From: Hypericum androsaemum
Lineage: Eukaryota > Streptophyta > Magnoliopsida > Malpighiales > Hypericaceae
Assembly (NCBI GenBank): GCA_963995505.1
Contig: OZ023193.1
Span: 2,976,001 to 3,040,000 of the forward strand
Length of the DNA: 64,000 nucleotides
Reading direction: 5' to 3'
Below, in pieces: positions 10,117-20,439 of this stretch. Below the pieces are notes generated by a model that did not search any database, was not told the DNA's origin, and was given only the letters and a program-made list of their open reading frames with translations. Position 1 is the stretch's first letter, and each line of letters begins with the position of its first letter. The position numbers and the translations under genes were made by a program.

Positions 10117-11364
10117 ATTAGTAGCAAGAAAGTAAAAATACCGAGTCAGATCCAAGGAAGGTCGAATACTCAATTAATCTAACTGATAAAACAAAAGTAA
10201 AAAGGGAGTTTTGTGGGATTCAAAGTTGTACGAAATCAGCGAACAGAAAAGAGAGTAGAAGTGGTGAAATCAATAAGAGAAAAGTGGCAGATTCGAGATC
10301 GGAGTACCACGACAGGTTAGTTGATCACTAGATCACAAAAGATAATCTAACACATGTAGCAAGTAGGTGTAAATCTCCCGCAACCGCAAAGAGACCACAA
10401 ACATCCAACAATCAACTAGCCAAACGACCGCCTAACTAGTTGTTTATCACTTAATAGACAGAATATTGACCGATTTCTATTATATAAGATAATAGCATTA
10501 AGAATAGATGTTCCTGCTCCTAGCGATTATACTCAAAACCTTGGTATCTACAAACTAGTCTTACTTATTCCTAGTTAATTAGTTTGGTAACGACCGTTCC
10601 TCGCTGAATTAACTTTGCTCCTAGTTCAATTCCTAACCGCAACCGCTAATCAAGAATCAATGGCATATCAGTTCTAGAATAAACTCACAACTGCAAATCA
10701 TTCAAGAACAAAAATAAGCACAAGGAAATAAGTAAATACTACTGCGATAGATTAATAAAATCAAGATCCTCACAACCAAAACCTGGGTCTCCTCCCTCGA
10801 ATCAACCTAGAGGTTTAGCTCCTCATGGTCTGGGCAAAGACAAAATAAAAATAGGGGTCCTCTAGAATCCAAAAGTTCTCTTAAAATAAGTCTAGAGGGT
10901 TATATATAATCTCTCCTAAGTGTAAAAACCTAATGGGTCGTCCCCAGTGTCCTAAGGGATCAGAAGACCGAATTTCCAAAATTGGCCCTTAAAATTCGCT
11001 GATAATAATCTGTCATACCAGCATTCAGTATTTTGGTCGTTACTTCCTTTTTCGATCTCTGATTTAGGCGTTCTTTATATGCACGGAAAGAGGAAAGAAA
11101 TATCTTCAATTGTCTGTCAAATACGCATCCTCTGATTCGGCTCCAAAGTTGACCGAAATGCCCTTTCAAATCAGCTGTCTCTGCCAGACTTCTTCTCCAA
11201 GTATAATTCTTTCCAAATTTGTCTCCTTTTCCTACAATTTAACACAAAGAACCCATTAGTCATCCAAATCTCAAATATTTACTAAAATGATACTAAACTA
11301 AAGACAAACATACAAAAATAACTCGAAATCATATGCGTTTAATGCGTGTTTTAGACACACATCA
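10113..11364 (-). repeat. LTR arm 2 of the palindrome, inverted and 3'-truncated
   Basis: The arm reads on the minus strand from TGATGTGTG at 11364 to the ACTAATTAGT word at 10113. It lacks the last 47 bases of the LTR. It carries an extra block at about 10206-10316 that is absent from arm 1, flanked by AGG on both sides. The minus-strand open frame at 10960-11169 is LTR sequence and is not believed to be a gene. Confidence 0.85.
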
Positions 11365-11476
11365 ATGGTGTTCCGATTTGTTAAAAATTACTTCACATTT
11401 TTGTGAGGTTATTTTGAAAAAAATATGAAGCTGGGTCGAATGTCTCCTAAAATTGTGTAAACGCGGTACTATTGCT

Positions 11477-12153
11477 CAATGTTTTAAAAAACGAACCGGA
11501 AGGCAAACTGGAAATCTTCATTTTACTGGTTCACCAGGTTGAGTCGTCGGGCGGACCGGGACTTTTTATATACTAATAATTATTAAATAAATTAAAATAA
11601 GTTTAATTTTATGACAAAATATGAAATAAATTCAAATATTCACCAACTTTTGTGTACAATTTATTCAAACAAAGTATTCTAAAATTAATTTAACAAGTTT
11701 AGAAGGAGATTAAGTTTAGAAGAAAATATTTACCAATTTTGATATACAATTTATTCAAAAATTAATTTAACTAGTGTTTGAGGTGAAGTGGCATCTTCTA
11801 ATTAGGGATTTATTTTAATTGCTTTAAGTTTTGACCTTTGGTTCGTTTTGTTTTTATTTTTAGGGTTGGTTTACTTTTTTGTTTTGTTTTGTTTTGGGTT
11901 GTTACTTTGTCGTTTTATGCCTTTTAGTTTTGGTCGTTTCTTATTTTTTTAGTCGTTTGGTTTCCTGCTCCGGGTGAACCAATTCAACAGGACACGTTCA
12001 ACCGGATGGTTCGGCCGGATTACGAGCAGTTGAATAGCTATCTGGTTTTTACGCAAAAAATGAGCCGAATTTTGTTTGGCTAACAGTCGGACTGGTCATG
12101 CCGCCAGTCGGACTGGTCATGCCGCCAGTCGGACGGTTGTTTTTAAAACATTG
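11477..12153. mobile_element. Non-autonomous hAT-type element
   Basis: The 677-bp element begins CAATGTTTTAAAA and ends with its inverted complement TTTTAAAACATTG. Flanks are CTATTGCT (11469-11476) and CTATTACT (12154-12161), an 8-bp duplication with one change, as expected for hAT transposons. Subterminal GC-rich words (ACCGG, GGTTCACC, GCCGGATT) occur in inverted arrangement. Near the right end a 21-bp unit with CCAGTCGGACTGGTCATG is repeated about 2.5 times (12096-12140). No transposase is present. Confidence 0.82.
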
Positions 12154-12161
12154 CTATTACT

Positions 12162-12854
12162 GGTACCAGCCAGAATTCAAATGAGATTAGCGACTACAAC
12201 TTTGTTTAAGAGAATTTTACGCACCCTATAGGTAAGTTGTAAATACTATATCAATCAACAAAAATTTACTTATAAAAAATACATATGGAAAGTAAAATTT
12301 ATTATTTTCAAAAGTAAACTGATTGTTTTTCTATTTTTGGTAAATGTAGAGACAAAAGAAAAAAAATCGCTAATAAAGATAAACCCAATAAAAAAGAGAA
12401 TAAATGATAAATAATAATAAACAGCCCGCGCTCCGAGTTTTTGCCCAAAATGGTTCTACAGTAGTAATTTATTACCAATTTGGTGTTATTGTTGAGAAAA
12501 TTCCAGATATGGTGTTCATTTCCCAAATCGAAATTTTTTTTCGATTCTCTCTCCTTAGATCGAAAATAATTTTTGACCTGGTTCAAAATCGTAATAAATT
12601 TTTCGATCTTCTTTTTATCGCAGATCTATATAGGTAGGAAAAAAGAGTATTATCACATAAAACAAAAAGAAAACACTAACGAAAGCAAAAAAAAAACAAA
12701 ATCCACCTCTAGCTTTGTTGCTAGCTCCTGGAAGGAAAATACAGATTCCCCCAAACATATCAAATTCACATGATCGAGCTTCCCGGCGATATCGTGCAGC
12801 CATCCATCCCTCCCCTGGCTAAGGATCACGACGTCGGCAAGGTCGACGTAAAAT
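12162..12854. other. AT-rich non-coding DNA
   Basis: No supported gene. Open frames at 12308-12637 on both strands are AT-rich and without family features. GC rises after 12780, near the end of the gene fragment described next. Confidence 0.4.
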
Positions 12855-13318
12855 TTACGACAAACCCTTTAAGACACGTGCCGAGGAACACAGTGCATCA
12901 ACATATTCATCAAAATGATGACGACCATAGTTTTTGACAAAATCATCCTTGGCTTCTGAGTTCCAGTAGAAGCACACAATGGTATATTTTCTTCTAAAGC
13001 TCTCTATTATCTTAAAAAGTGCGGAGTCTCGGACTTCCCACTGGAGACCCTACAAAGAAGAAGAAGAAGAGAATAGTTAAGAAAGCGACGTACACAAAAT
13101 TTAAAACCAACCCAAAGAAAATGAAATAATCACAGTTTACTAACCGGCTTTCCGCGAAAATAAAGTTCCAGGTAAGCATCATTCATCTCCCTATAGGCTG
13201 CTGCTTAATCTTCGGGATTAATACGAAGGTCTACCCGCTCATTGCTTAGGGTAAATTTCAAGTACCCATCTTTCCCAGTAAGAACCTTAAAGTTAAACTG
13301 ATGACTGGGTTTTTCCAC
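12855..13318 (-). pseudogene. Unrecognised two-exon gene fragment with in-frame stop
   Basis: On the minus strand an exon from about 13318 to 13145 reads FNFKVLTGKDGYLKF and then NERVDLRINPED, followed by an in-frame TAA (13207-13205), and then AAAYREMNDAYLELYFRGKP. A GT-AG intron (13144-13050) follows. The last exon (13049-12855) reads LQWEVRDSALFKIIESF, then VCFYWNSEAKDDFVKNYG, and ends in TAA. Both exons keep phase 0 and protein-like composition, so this was a real coding region. The single stop could be a CAA-to-TAA change. The fragment is cut by the minisatellite at 13319. I do not recognise the family. Confidence 0.55.
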
Positions 13319-13768
13319 ATATTGATTCATGTTCATTCATTTTTGATTCATATTGATTTATTTTGTCAATATAAATCAAAATGAATAAAAAATAAATCAA
13401 TATAAATTGATATGAATCAATATAAATCAAAATGAATGAATATGAATAAAAAATGAATCAATATGAATCGAAAAATGAATCAAAATGAATCGAAAATGAT
13501 TCAATATGAATCAAAAAATGAATCAACATGAATAAAAAATAAATCAATATGAATTAAAATGAATCAATATGAATCGAAAATGAATAAATATGAATCAAAA
13601 AATGAATAAAAAATAAATCAATATAAATCAAAAATAAATCAAAATGAATAAAAAATGAATCAATATAAATCAAAAATGCATCAATATGAATCAAAAAAAT
13701 AAATCAATATGAATCAGAAAATGAATCAAAATAAATCAATATGAATCAATATGAATCAAAATGAATCA
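13319..13768. repeat. AT-rich minisatellite of ATGAATCAA-type units
   Basis: About 450 bases consist of imperfect short units such as AATGAATCAATATGAATC and AATAAATCAA, with some inverted ATTGATTCAT units at the left end. The array separates the minus-strand gene fragment ending at 13318 from a short GC-richer piece at 13769-13802 that could be more of the same coding region (minus-strand reading VVEEAGADQP). Confidence 0.85.
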
Positions 13769-14459
13769 AAGGGCTGGTCTGCTCCAGCTTCTTCGACCAC
13801 GTAAGTAAAATTATTAGAAAAATTAATATTCTTTTATTAACTTTTAATGATCCTTTTTATTTTTATTTTCAGCTGATAGACTTCAGATTTTCTGATTCCG
13901 AAAAGAAATGTGTATTTGTGAGAATATTCTAATGTTTATTGTGTTATTTGTGGAACGATTTTAAAATATTTGTTGGAGGAGAACAACACATTTGGTAATA
14001 GCAATTTATTTATCGTGCCCACAGTTGATAAAAATATGCCGAGAGCCACATACTTTACTTAGTCAATAATATTTTTTCATGCCAAAAAAAGTGTTGCATC
14101 CTTTGGATTTTCTAATCACGAAAATAATGATGCATAAAAATGTGTTCTGAAGCAAGGAGGGAGAGATAGAGATACAGTGGGGCTAATATCTCATAATTAA
14201 AGTACAACTGCCGAGATGGATAAATTTTTTTGAAAGAGACAAATGAAGCAACGATTTTGTTATTTAACAATCATACTAGTGTCAATCTCTGAGCAAAGAT
14301 AGTGAAGTATTATTCTTTGCCATCATTTGGATTGATGTATTATAAGCCATTTTTGATTTATTATTTTTGGACTGATAATTCGGAAGGTAGCGGTGGTAGT
14401 CGATAATAAATCTCAAAAATTCTCGCGGAAGACAGGTGTCTCGATTAATTAACTTCCAG

Positions 14460-14935
14460 GCACTCGAGGGTGAAGATGGCAAGTTCATGTTCGTTAAAGG
14501 TGACGGGCCCTCAGAGCTGGAGTTCGATCCCGAAGTGCAAGCAAAAATGTTGGACTAGATGAATAGATTCTACATGAAATATGACTGTTGGCGTATGTTG
14601 GTAAGTATAATTATTTCTTTAACTATATGCTTCTTCTTTGCTTTGAGTTTTTTTTAATGTTTAGTTCTTGTTGTTATTAGGACGATGCCAAGTGGACTAT
14701 TAGAGATCCCAAGCTTCTTGGGCATCTGATGAGGTTGAGAGAGAAGTTCTATTTGGCTGCCATGTATCATCATGTCCCCAGTTGTACTATCTGCCTCCTG
14801 GACAGTTTGATGCGACTCTGCCTTCACCATTTTTGGCAAAAGATGTGCAGAGCCTCTGCAATGAGCTGGATGCAGATGTGGGTGATGTCATCTTTGTCAA
14901 CCAAGGAGACCCAAGGATGCTAGAGGTCGCACCTT
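14460..14935 (+). pseudogene. Unrecognised gene fragment with intron, stop and frameshift
   Basis: After an AG acceptor, 14460-14600 reads ALEGEDGKFMFVKGDG, PEVQAKMLD, then TAG (14556-14558), and MNRFYMKYDCW. A GT-AG intron spans 14601-14680. The next exon from 14681 reads DDAKWTIRDPKLLGHLM and LREKFYLAAMYHHVP. A one-base shift then moves the reading to the frame with LYYLPPGQFDATLPSPF and LCNELDADVGDVIFVNQGD. Splice phase and composition say this was a gene, but one stop and one frameshift break it. The family is unknown to me. It may have a common origin with the opposite-strand fragment at 12855-13318, but nothing proves that. Confidence 0.5.
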
Positions 14936-16024
14936 GTCAATTGGGGGTCTCACATTTTCACATTCCAGGATCTTGCCACCTTTCTGAAGGGGGAACTTTA
15001 GGATCTCACATTATCGGTGTCTTTTATTTTTATTTTATTTTTGTTTCTAGTCGTGTAGAGGTATCTCGTCGTTATGGTATAAACAATAGTGCTCTTTTTT
15101 CCTACATCCAATTTTTCTTGTTAGGTTTTACCGGGTAGGTTTTTTTACCGAAGCTAGTGGCTACGATCTACACACGTAGTTTAATTTTTATCTAATTGAA
15201 ATTAACTTGTAACCGTTTTTCAGCAATATATGATTCCACTTTTCTCCAACTATGTTATTTTATATTCAGTTTGAAACATATTTTTATTTTGCAAAATTTC
15301 ACCCATAACAATTCAATAGCTTAATTATAATTATATTTATCCATCGTTAATAAATATTTCATTAAAAAGTAATTTTTTAGATGTAATGTGATTCTATTTA
15401 CCTCTAAAAAATGTAATGTGATGTGACAAAAGAACATGTATTTTTTCACCAAGAAAGGGTCAGTTAGGATTAGACCAGGGGACAACTTCAATGACAAAAG
15501 AACTTTTAAGTACAAAAATTAAAATTGGAACAAAAAAAGGATTGGTAAAAAAAAAGACAGAGAGAATATCTAGAAAGTTGGAACAAAAGCACAGGCTTAA
15601 TCTCTATTCCTAATTTTTTGTTCTATGAAATCGGGGAAAATTTTTTTGACGCCTCTGTAGAAAAATATCTGGATTCAAGAATTTCTTGCCAATGATTATT
15701 TTAAATTAACCATAAATTTCAAGTTCAAACTATTACAATACAATAATGTTAAATTTAGTACAAAAATTTTGAAACTCAATTGCAATTTGTTTTCCATAAT
15801 TTTTTTGATAGGTTGAAATTTATATCATCACAGTGGAGAGTCAACATGGGTGTCCTCCCTTTTTATATAAATAAATGTATATTCAATTCATCAAAAAATA
15901 ATTACAAAGTAATTATAGGATCATCCTCCCTTTGATCGCCACTTTTTCTTCGCTTCTTCAGTGCTATCATTCGACTATATTTGCACCCAAAAAAATTAAC
16001 TATGCAGATGCCACATCAGCCCTC
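14936..16024. other. AT-rich intergenic DNA
   Basis: No supported gene, RNA or recognisable repeat. Composition is strongly AT-rich with many T-runs. Confidence 0.45.
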
Positions 16025-16027
16025 TTA

Positions 16028-18020
16028 GACCACCAGCATCTACAACCTGCCCCAACCTAGGTCACGGAATAAACAATTAATTTTTCTCTCATTCACATCA
16101 ACCCAAACTAATTATCCCTTATTCTACCCATATCCGCAACCTGCCCCAACCTAGGTCACAGAATAAACAATTAATTTCTGTCTCATCCACATATTATCTA
16201 CTTTCATTTTTGTTTGTATAAAAATTATATTAAATATACGTAAATATTTATTCCGTAATTAAGATAACAATAAATTTTTTTTGGCCAAAGTAAAAAATTT
16301 TATTTTCCTCGAAGTGGGAATTCAAAATTAGAGAAAAATAATTAGAGATACATGGAGATGCCTTAAATGATAAATTATAAATACGGGAGATGCAAATTAT
16401 ATAATACATAATTAATTATAATTGGCAAATTTTTGCCAAATATGCTCAATCAAGTCGCTTGGATGCCAAAGTTGAAGTGACATTTCAATAAAATAAGGAC
16501 ACATTACATAAAATAAAAACAATTCACATTCCATACAAAACTGACATTAGGTAGCGCTTCATCGCTTTATCTTATGGGGATAAGTGCTCTTTCGCAAGCA
16601 AAGTATTCAACATCACTTGATTCATGTCCATAGTCTGGGCCTTTTTTTGTGCTCGCTCTGTTTTATTTTGCTCCTTTTGTTGTTTGAGCTCTATTCTCTT
16701 CTTCAGTAGTTCAATTTCATTATCTCGGGTGATTCTTAATGCACAAATTTTTGAAATAACTTCATCACCTGCCTTACCTTTTTCTTTTCTTTTTTTGGCA
16801 GCCTCTCTACCCATAGGACGAGAAATTATTGATGATCAACTGACTGGAGTTTCTGGGTTGGAGGGGATTGAATATTCACCATCTTCAGTAGTCCTTGATC
16901 TTTTTGAGCTTCCACCACTTTCTACATGATCCTCTTTGTTCTCTGGAGGGCAATATATTGAATCGTGACCTAGTTGTAGTTGCCACTTGGGATGTTTACA
17001 CATAACTTCATTGAATACAGCCAAGTCACTAAACTTGTTGTTGTTGCTATTCCCTGCATAAATTGTTTGTGCTTCGGTCTCAACATCGGCCATGCTCATT
17101 CTGCTCCTTGTTCGAGTATATGCTTCCTTGTATGCACCAATCCACTTTTGTGCACTTGCATTAAGTCGTTTGTAACGACTTTTCATAGATTCCACGTTTC
17201 TTTCGTGCATCTCTTCTGAATTTTCTGCTTGAGCTTGATGGTACAAAGCATTCACTCGTGCCCAGAGCGAGGCACCCTTCTGATTTTTTTCTTGCTGCCT
17301 ATCTTTGCCTATCTTCGCTAACGTAGATGAAAGATGACATTAGGACAGTGTCTTCCTTAACACTCCAAATAGTTGGTGGCGCCTTTTCAGGTTTTTTGTT
17401 GCCAGGCACCTCGTGAGCCAAATTTTGTGAAATATTTGGTGGGCTACGGTGTTCATATATCAGAATTTGGGAAAGATTTGGCGATAACTGAGAGTAAAAA
17501 AAAGATTGAGAGTTTGGATTGTCTTCGGAATTTGAAAAAGATGAAAGATTATAAGATCCAAATGGCTGAAAATTTGGGAAATTAGGATCATTTGGATCTA
17601 TAGTAGAAATAATATAACAAGAAAAATTAAGAAGATAGTATATAGTAAAAGAAAAGAGAATTTGAGATTGTGCGTAAAAACATGTTAATATTGGACTCTA
17701 TTTATAGAGATTTGAAAAATACAAATTTTCATATAAATTATTTTTATTTTTTATCATAGATAATTATAAAATTTTTTAACTACACAAATCATATCCGAAA
17801 AAATTTATTTGTACGAATAATATTGTGCCAAGTATAACTAAGTAGATAGTTTAGGAAACAAAAAAAAAATTACCACGTTGGCGAGGGCGCCCTGCGTTTC
17901 AGGTGAGGCGAAATGCGCCTCCTTGACACGCGAGGGCGCCTCGCCCCTTTTTTTTCTGATTGGTGCATGCATTGTACGCGCCAGGTTGAGGGCGAGGGAA
18001 GGACGCCGATGCGGGTGGTC
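16028..18020. mobile_element. PIF/Harbinger element carrying only an ORF1-type gene
   Basis: The ends are GACCACCAGCATC and GATGCGGGTGGTC, a 13-bp terminal inverted repeat with one mismatch. TTA flanks both ends (16025-16027 and 18021-18023), the 3-bp duplication typical of PIF/Harbinger. The element is 1993 bp. A block containing CAACCTGCCCCAACCTAGG is repeated at about 16042 and 16138 near the left end, and the right subterminal DNA is GC-rich with GGCGAGGGCGCC-like words. It contains a degraded ORF1-type gene but no DDE transposase, so it is non-autonomous. Confidence 0.82.
16572..17601 (-). pseudogene. Harbinger ORF1-like gene (Myb/trihelix plus NAM-associated C-terminus), broken
   Basis: On the minus strand the coding trace starts near 17601 with DPNDPNFPNFQPFGSYN, where family members have Met-Asp-Pro-Asn. 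Here the expected ATG is ATA. It continues to TIWSVKEDTVLMSSFIYVS, the start of the Myb/SANT-like DNA-binding part. Near 17300 a 10-base tandem duplication (GATAGGCAAA then GATAGGCAGC) shifts the frame. The other frame then gives GASLWARVNALYHQAQAEN and RYKRLNASAQKWIGAY. An in-frame TGA follows ETPVS near 16836, and the trace goes on to RPMGREAAKKRKEKGK and a coiled, Gln/Lys-rich end, as in NAM-associated C-terminal domains. These genes are often annotated as glutathione S-transferase T3-like. The three lesions make it a pseudogene. Confidence 0.82.
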
Positions 18021-18023
18021 TTA

Positions 18024-18532
18024 GCCTAGCAGCGCCTCGCTCCATCTTGGCCAAACAGTCACGAACAAATCAATTTTCTTTCGAATAATAAATTATCATG
18101 AAGAGTAGAAAGTACGTACCAAACTCTCTTTTTTTCCTTTACCACACATCTTCTAACTGAACAAATCAACATTCTTTCGAATAAAACTATGATCAACTTC
18201 TCCAACTCCTTGTTTTGTAAAAATCACGCGGAGGAGACAAACTTCTTGGTAATGAGCTTAATTGGAATTTTTTATCTTTTAGGAGAGTGAAATATCGGAT
18301 TTCTTCAAATCAATCAAAAAGATCGCAATTGAAATCGGTCCTCAGGCAATGGCCTCGAAAAAATGCTAAAAAGTTGGGCAAAAACAACTTGAAAACGGTG
18401 TCGTATTAGATTAAAATATTGCTAAAGAAGAATTTGATATTTAGGCTCTTTATTGACCAACATCTTTACGCATTATAATTATATTAAAAATATATAAAAT
18501 TTTATTTACAAAAAATAATATAAGAAATGCAT
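18024..18532. other. Intergenic DNA
   Basis: AT-rich DNA with no supported gene. The ACAAATCAAYWTTCTTTCGAATA string occurs twice (about 18064 and 18162), a short direct repeat. Confidence 0.4.
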
Positions 18533-18543
18533 GGCCCTCAGTT

Positions 18544-18643
18544 TTTTTTTTGAAAAGTAAATTTTTACACCATGCACACGCCAGGGATTAAACGCCAGGA
18601 ATAATTACAACGCCTTATACCGTTGGGCTACAAACCCTTTGGC
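18544..18643 (-). mobile_element. tRNA-derived SINE, complete copy
   Basis: GGCCCTCAGTT flanks the element at 18533-18543 and 18644-18654 (11-bp target duplication). Read on the minus strand it starts CCAAAGGGTTTGTAGCCC. The A-box-like string TAGCCCAACGG and the B-box-like GTTTAATCCC are those of a tRNA-derived pol III promoter, and the element ends ATTTACTTTTC plus an A-run. The length is only about 100 bp. Copies at 48844-48943 and 19007-19075 belong to the same family. Confidence 0.85.
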
Positions 18644-19006
18644 GGCCCTCAGTTATCATCTTCTGCTGTACAAATCCATCCAATTAATTTGGTGCATAGT
18701 CATTAACAGCCAATCAATAATATACATCTCCACCCATTTACTCTCTTATGCTATCCGATTCCAGTATGGAATATGGATCAAAAGCCTATGAGGTAGACTA
18801 AAATTAGCCCAACAAACTCCATGAGAGCCTAAATTAAGATCAAGACACCTATGAACTCGTCAATCAAAGAAGCAGCTAGCATACAGTCACATAAATGAAA
18901 GAATCAATTAGCATCTTTCGAAGTGTTTTTTTTTTCATTCTTTTTAAAACCCAGGAACATGTTTAAGCTAAGCTCCGATCACTTATAACATAGGCAATTG
19001 GGTGTA

Positions 19007-19075
19007 AATTTTTTTTTTGATAAGTAGATATTAAACAAATTACACCACGGAATCAAACAAGCAAAGACCAAATTA
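19007..19075 (-). mobile_element. 5'-truncated copy of the same SINE family
   Basis: CAATTGGGTGTA (18995-19006) and CAATTGGGCGTA (19076-19087) form a 12-bp duplication with one change. On the minus strand the insert contains GTTTGATTCC, a B box, then a GTGTAATTTG string and CTACTTATC plus an A-run. The A-box half is missing. Confidence 0.72.
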
Positions 19076-19559
19076 CAATTGGGCGTACATAATCTTGGTT
19101 GTCTAATTGACCACCATAAGTTTGAACATATACATAAGAACTACATATAAAATGTGATGTATAACAAAGATAAGTTTGTTGACGTACAAATGAATGGACG
19201 ATGCATTGATTTCGTTTAATCAGACGAAAAAATAATACAACTCAATAACCAAATGTTATTGGATAGACAACTTATTTATTTCTTTCTCAACTGATGAATG
19301 ACAAAGTGTGATGGACTCCCCTTTATATAGGGTAAGATTATAAAGAGGTATCTTTAGAATGGGAAAAGACTTAGTCTAGATACACGTTGTAGTAATTAAT
19401 AAGGAGGAATAAAGGGAAGAGTGGGAAGAGACTTATTCTAGATGCAATGTGCTAGATACACTATTAGATGCACCGCATCAAAATGTCAAGATAGCTTCAT
19501 CCTCTGCGTGCCTCAACTAATTTGACTGTTGAATGCGCACTTCAACGTTTGTACATGAT

Positions 19560-19960
19560 TTTTCCATTTTTTTTCATAAGTAGATGTTGATTTTATTCAT
19601 ATATATTTACAATTTAAACAAATGTGCTATTGTAGGTCTCCTTCGTATATATAAGAAGTTGTAGACAAAGACCTCTGTAAAAATCTCACTAGGACAAAAT
19701 TCAATTGGAGAAAATTATAATACAAAAAACAACACCCACAAACACCAAAACAAAAAACAAAGTGAACCGGCCCACCAGAACCAACCCATTTTAGCCAAGC
19801 CCAAAGCAATGGAAACCCGAAATAAGCCACCACCTTGAGAAAAACCAAAAGACATGCAAGTAAAATCACAAACTACTCCTCTCCACCACTCGTACTCAAT
19901 GGAAAATCAGCCTACGGGGAGGACATTTCACCATAACAACCGGCTCTTTAACTTCATCTT
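19560..19960 (-). mobile_element. Probable LINE 3' end remnant
   Basis: On the plus strand the region begins with T-runs and CATAAGTAGATGTTG and then holds text that on the minus strand resembles the 3' end of plant L1 LINEs (TTTTGTCCTAGTGAG...TACAGAGGTCTTTG..., then AATAAAATCAACATCTACTTATG and A-run). No reverse transcriptase is left. The left and right limits are approximate and no target duplication was found. Confidence 0.5.
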
Positions 19961-20439
19961 CCTTCCGCCAGCGTTTGTGCAGGTAAGTTTAAACCCTTGG
20001 CCTCGAGTTTCATAAGGATTTGACTTCGCATGCATAATAATGGGTTCTATTTTTTTAAACAAAAATTTCAAAATAAAAATTTTCAAATAAAATTGATGGG
20101 TTCTATATTTTAAGAAAGCGTTTTACGGACTCAAGCTCCCCATTTAATTAATGGTGGAAACAAGAACATCATAAACAACCCATTATAGAAGTAAAACGAC
20201 AAACCATAGACTATATAAATCACACGCTCCGATGGAAATCAAAGAGAAAATCTTTCGTCTTCATCAGAGAGTTCGCTAGTGCGAGTTGGAAATTGTGGCC
20301 AACAGAATTCTAGGTGCGCTGGAATCGGAGAGCTGCCTCCACCGCCCTCCGCCACAAACACGCCAAAATTGGGTGGGTCGCTGGTGGAGAGGGAGGAAGA
20401 GGAGACAGGGCTATAATTGGAATTTTGAAAGAAAAATGT

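Larger units (their letters stand above)
8856..11364. mobile_element. Palindromic retroelement: two head-to-head LTRs joined by a tRNA-Asp copy
   Basis: The left end TGATGTGTGTCTAAAACACG is mirrored by the right end, which reads the same on the minus strand. Arm 1 (8856-9996) and arm 2 (10113-11364) are inverted copies apart from one 111-bp indel and scattered substitutions. Between them lie the last 47 bases of the LTR, five bases AAATT and a 68-base complement of tRNA-Asp. The whole unit is flanked by ATGGT at 8851-8855 and 11365-11369, a 5-bp duplication as made by retroelement integrases. This shows that the palindrome integrated as one piece with two U3 ends. No gag or pol is present. 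See the findings for the proposed mechanism. Confidence 0.9.

Noticed and set aside
10960..11169. Minus-strand open frame of 69 codons in the palindrome
   Set aside because: It lies in LTR sequence, the homologous part of arm 1 carries changes that do not keep it, and it has no family features.
13319..13768. CRISPR-like repeat array
   Set aside because: Units are short, irregular and without spacers, and the genome is a plant nucleus. It is a minisatellite.
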